Below are positions 5,991 to 7,270 of a DNA stretch of 7,270 nucleotides, in pieces. The translations under genes and the position numbers were made by a program. Source of the DNA: an uncultured Selenomonadaceae bacterium (GTDB lineage: Bacteria > Bacillota > Negativicutes > Selenomonadales > Selenomonadaceae); contig CATYZV010000090.1 of NCBI GenBank assembly GCA_958415865.1, positions 1-7,270 on the forward strand. Reading direction: 5' to 3'. A model generated the notes under the pieces. The model saw nothing but the letters and a program-made list of their open reading frames with translations. It was not told the origin of the DNA and searched no databases. How positions within the stretch are numbered: the first letter of the stretch is position 1; the number at the start of each line of letters is the position of its first letter.

Positions 5991-7010
5991 ATGAATTCCA
6001 AGATGAAAAAAATGTTAGTTACTTCCATGGCATGTGCAGCACTGATGGGTGTTTCCGCTACTTCTTTTGCATTCACTCCGACCGCAGGCTACAGCCTGAA
6101 TCCTGAAGTTAAAGATGCAACCCCTGCACTTTTGCAGGCTTCTGAAATCGGCGTTCGTACATACAATACGACGGATCCTGAACTGCAGAAAGCTCCCAAC
6201 AAAGATGCTATTGTTGTAATGAGCTTTGGTACGACTTTTAAAGAAACCCGCGAAAAAACCATTGAAGCTACTGTAAAACAGATTGAAGCAGCTCATCCCG
6301 GTGTTAAAGTCGTAACGGCTTTCACTTCTCATATCATCATCGACCGCATTAAAGCCAACGAAGGCATTACTATTCCTACTCCTGAAGAAGCTCTCGATCA
6401 GCTCAAAGCTGAAGGCTATACCCGCGTTGCTCTGACGACTCTGGATGTAATCCCCGGCATGGAATACGCTTATGATACTGCAGTATATGACCTGCACAAA
6501 AAAGACTTCAAGAAGATGACGATGGGCACTCCTCTGATGTACTGGATGGGCCAGGAAAACCAGCGCGACGATGTTGAAGCTGCAATGCAGGCTATGGGCC
6601 AGCAGTTCCCGAAACTCGGCAAAAAAGATGCAGTCCTGATCATGGCTCACGGCACTCCGGATCCGTCCAATGCTTACTATTCTGTAATGCAGGACCGCCT
6701 CAACAAACTGTATGACGGCAAAGTTCTCATCTACACTGTAGAAGGCTGGCCTTCCATTGAAGATGTAATTCCTCAGCTCAAAGCTAAAGGCGTTAAAAAC
6801 ATCACTCTGATGCCTATCATGATGGTAGCAGGCGACCATGCAAACAACGACATGGCCGGCGACGAACCTGATTCCCATAAATCCATCCTCCAGAAGGAAG
6901 GCTTCAATGTAACTCCGTACATCCACGGCATCGGTGAAAATGCTCAGATCCGCGACCTGTTCGTACAGAGAGCAAACGAATCCTGGGCAGCTTTGGAAGC
7001 AGATAAATAA
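5991..7010 (+). CDS. cbiK: Sirohydrochlorin cobaltochelatase, exported CbiK
   Basis: A 339-aa class II chelatase that inserts Co2+ into sirohydrochlorin, the entry step of anaerobic B12 synthesis. The chelatase domain covers about 71-335: IVVMSFGTTFKETREK (74-89), Glu158 in IPGMEY, His220 in MAHGTPDPS and His283 in VAGDHANNDMAGD. These match the Salmonella CbiK metal and catalytic residues Glu89, His145 and His207. The unusual part is the N-terminus. MNSKMKK is followed by a hydrophobic core (residues 8-24) and a Sec cleavage site after SFA (27|28), then a linker of about 43 aa. Periplasmic CbiK forms are known in Desulfovibrio. Salmonella CbiK (about 264 aa) lacks this extension. AGAGAGGAA at 5975-5983 supports the ATG; internal ATGs at codons 5 and 8 would keep the signal peptide. 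The gene is controlled by the cobalamin riboswitch. Confidence 0.93.
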   Translation: MNSKMKKMLVTSMACAALMGVSATSFAFTPTAGYSLNPEVKDATPALLQASEIGVRTYNTTDPELQKAPNKDAIVVMSFGTTFKETREKTIEATVKQIEAAHPGVKVVTAFTSHIIIDRIKANEGITIPTPEEALDQLKAEGYTRVALTTLDVIPGMEYAYDTAVYDLHKKDFKKMTMGTPLMYWMGQENQRDDVEAAMQAMGQQFPKLGKKDAVLIMAHGTPDPSNAYYSVMQDRLNKLYDGKVLIYTVEGWPSIEDVIPQLKAKGVKNITLMPIMMVAGDHANNDMAGDEPDSHKSILQKEGFNVTPYIHGIGENAQIRDLFVQRANESWAALEADK

Positions 7011-7041
7011 TTCTCTGTGAAAGATAAATACTGACATATAC

Positions 7042-7071
7042 TTGACGCATTATCAATTGAGATTGTACAAT
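7042..7071 (+). promoter_or_regulatory. Promoter-like element between cbiK and cbiL
   Basis: TTGACG (7042-7047), an 18-bp spacer and TACAAT (7066-7071) each match the consensus at 5 of 6 bases. The -10 is embedded in the perfect palindrome ATTGTACAAT (7062-7071), which could be an operator. Predicted start is near 7078, upstream of the terminator at 7123-7154, so a transcript from here would be only about 75 nt unless it reads through to cbiL. Confidence 0.5.
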
Positions 7072-7122
7072 GATTAAGTTAATTTAGTTGTTATATATCT
7101 GATGACATGCGCAATGACATTG

Positions 7123-7155
7123 AGGTATGTGGCAATTCTGCCGCATACCTTTTTG
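7123..7155 (+). terminator. Intrinsic terminator upstream of cbiL
   Basis: An 11-bp stem with one G-U pairs 7123-7133 (AGGTATGTGGC) with 7140-7150 (GCCGCATACCT) around the loop AATTCT, followed by a T-run. It can end the cbiK transcript 113 nt past the stop, or act as an attenuator in front of cbiL. Confidence 0.88.
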
Positions 7156-7226
7156 TGCGTTTTGCACATTTGCTGTTTATATATATCAGTTCATGAAAAT
7201 AAATTTATGCAGGAGGATTTTTACAA

Positions 7227-7270
7227 ATGGCAGGAACTTTTTACGGCATCGGCGTAGGCCCCGGCGACCC
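7227..7270 (+). CDS. cbiL: Probable precorrin-2/cobalt-factor II C20-methyltransferase, 5' end only
   Basis: Only 14 codons are inside the window (MAGTFYGIGVGPGD...), preceded by a textbook AGGAGG at 7211-7216. The FYGIGVGPGDP start is the first SAM-binding strand and loop of the tetrapyrrole (corrin/porphyrin) methylase family. It fits CbiL/CobI best, which methylates C20 of cobalt-factor II soon after CbiK acts. Other family members (CbiF, CbiH, CobM) have similar but usually different first motifs, so the exact paralogue is an inference supported by its place behind cbiK. The gene runs off the right edge. Confidence 0.75.
   Translation, partial: MAGTFYGIGVGPGD

Noticed and set aside
6015..7037. 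340-codon open frame antisense to cbiK
   Set aside because: The strong codon bias of cbiK leaves the opposite strand free of stops. The product is Phe/Ser/His-rich, low in recognisable motifs and lacks an initiation signal.
7103..7270. Open frame from ATG 7103 running through the terminator and over the cbiL start
   Set aside because: It has no ribosome site, translates the terminator hairpin, and is out of frame with cbiL, which has an ideal AGGAGG.

Overview
The window looks like chromosome of a diderm Firmicute of the class Negativicutes (Selenomonas/Megamonas-like). This is inferred. The intergenic DNA is AT-rich, Shine-Dalgarno sites are strong, and Firmicute-style intrinsic terminators and a cobalamin riboswitch are present. 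Together with these are envelope-energising ExbB/ExbD genes, which normally serve an outer membrane, and an exported class II cobaltochelatase. No rRNA, tRNA, CRISPR array or insertion sequence is visible.

Left part (1-2231, minus strand): a cytidylate kinase-like P-loop protein (156-728) lies downstream of araE, an L-arabinose:H+ symporter (822-2231). A strong hairpin separates the two, and another follows the kinase.

A 557-bp intergenic region (2232-2788) separates araE from the divergently transcribed araA, L-arabinose isomerase (2789-4273). It holds a near-consensus araA promoter, four copies of a TTGTA(TGA) element that are operator candidates, and a 13-bp stem-loop in the araA leader. 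Uptake and isomerisation of arabinose are thus paired here, while araB, araD and a regulator gene are not in the window. Two tandem hairpins close araA.

Middle (4398-5529): a consensus promoter drives exbB-exbD, which overlap by one base. They encode an inner-membrane proton channel of the ExbB/TolQ and ExbD/TolR families. No tonB accompanies them.

Right part (5530-7270): a promoter leads into a cobalamin riboswitch and an intrinsic terminator placed before cbiK. CbiK is a sirohydrochlorin cobaltochelatase with a clear Sec signal peptide. After it come a second promoter-like element, a strong terminator, and the first 14 codons of what looks like cbiL (precorrin-2 C20-methyltransferase). This is the start of an anaerobic corrin-ring operon under B12 feedback control. 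The most unusual points are the exported chelatase at the head of a cytoplasmic pathway next to exbBD, the competing hairpins of the riboswitch platform, and the promoter-terminator unit between cbiK and cbiL.
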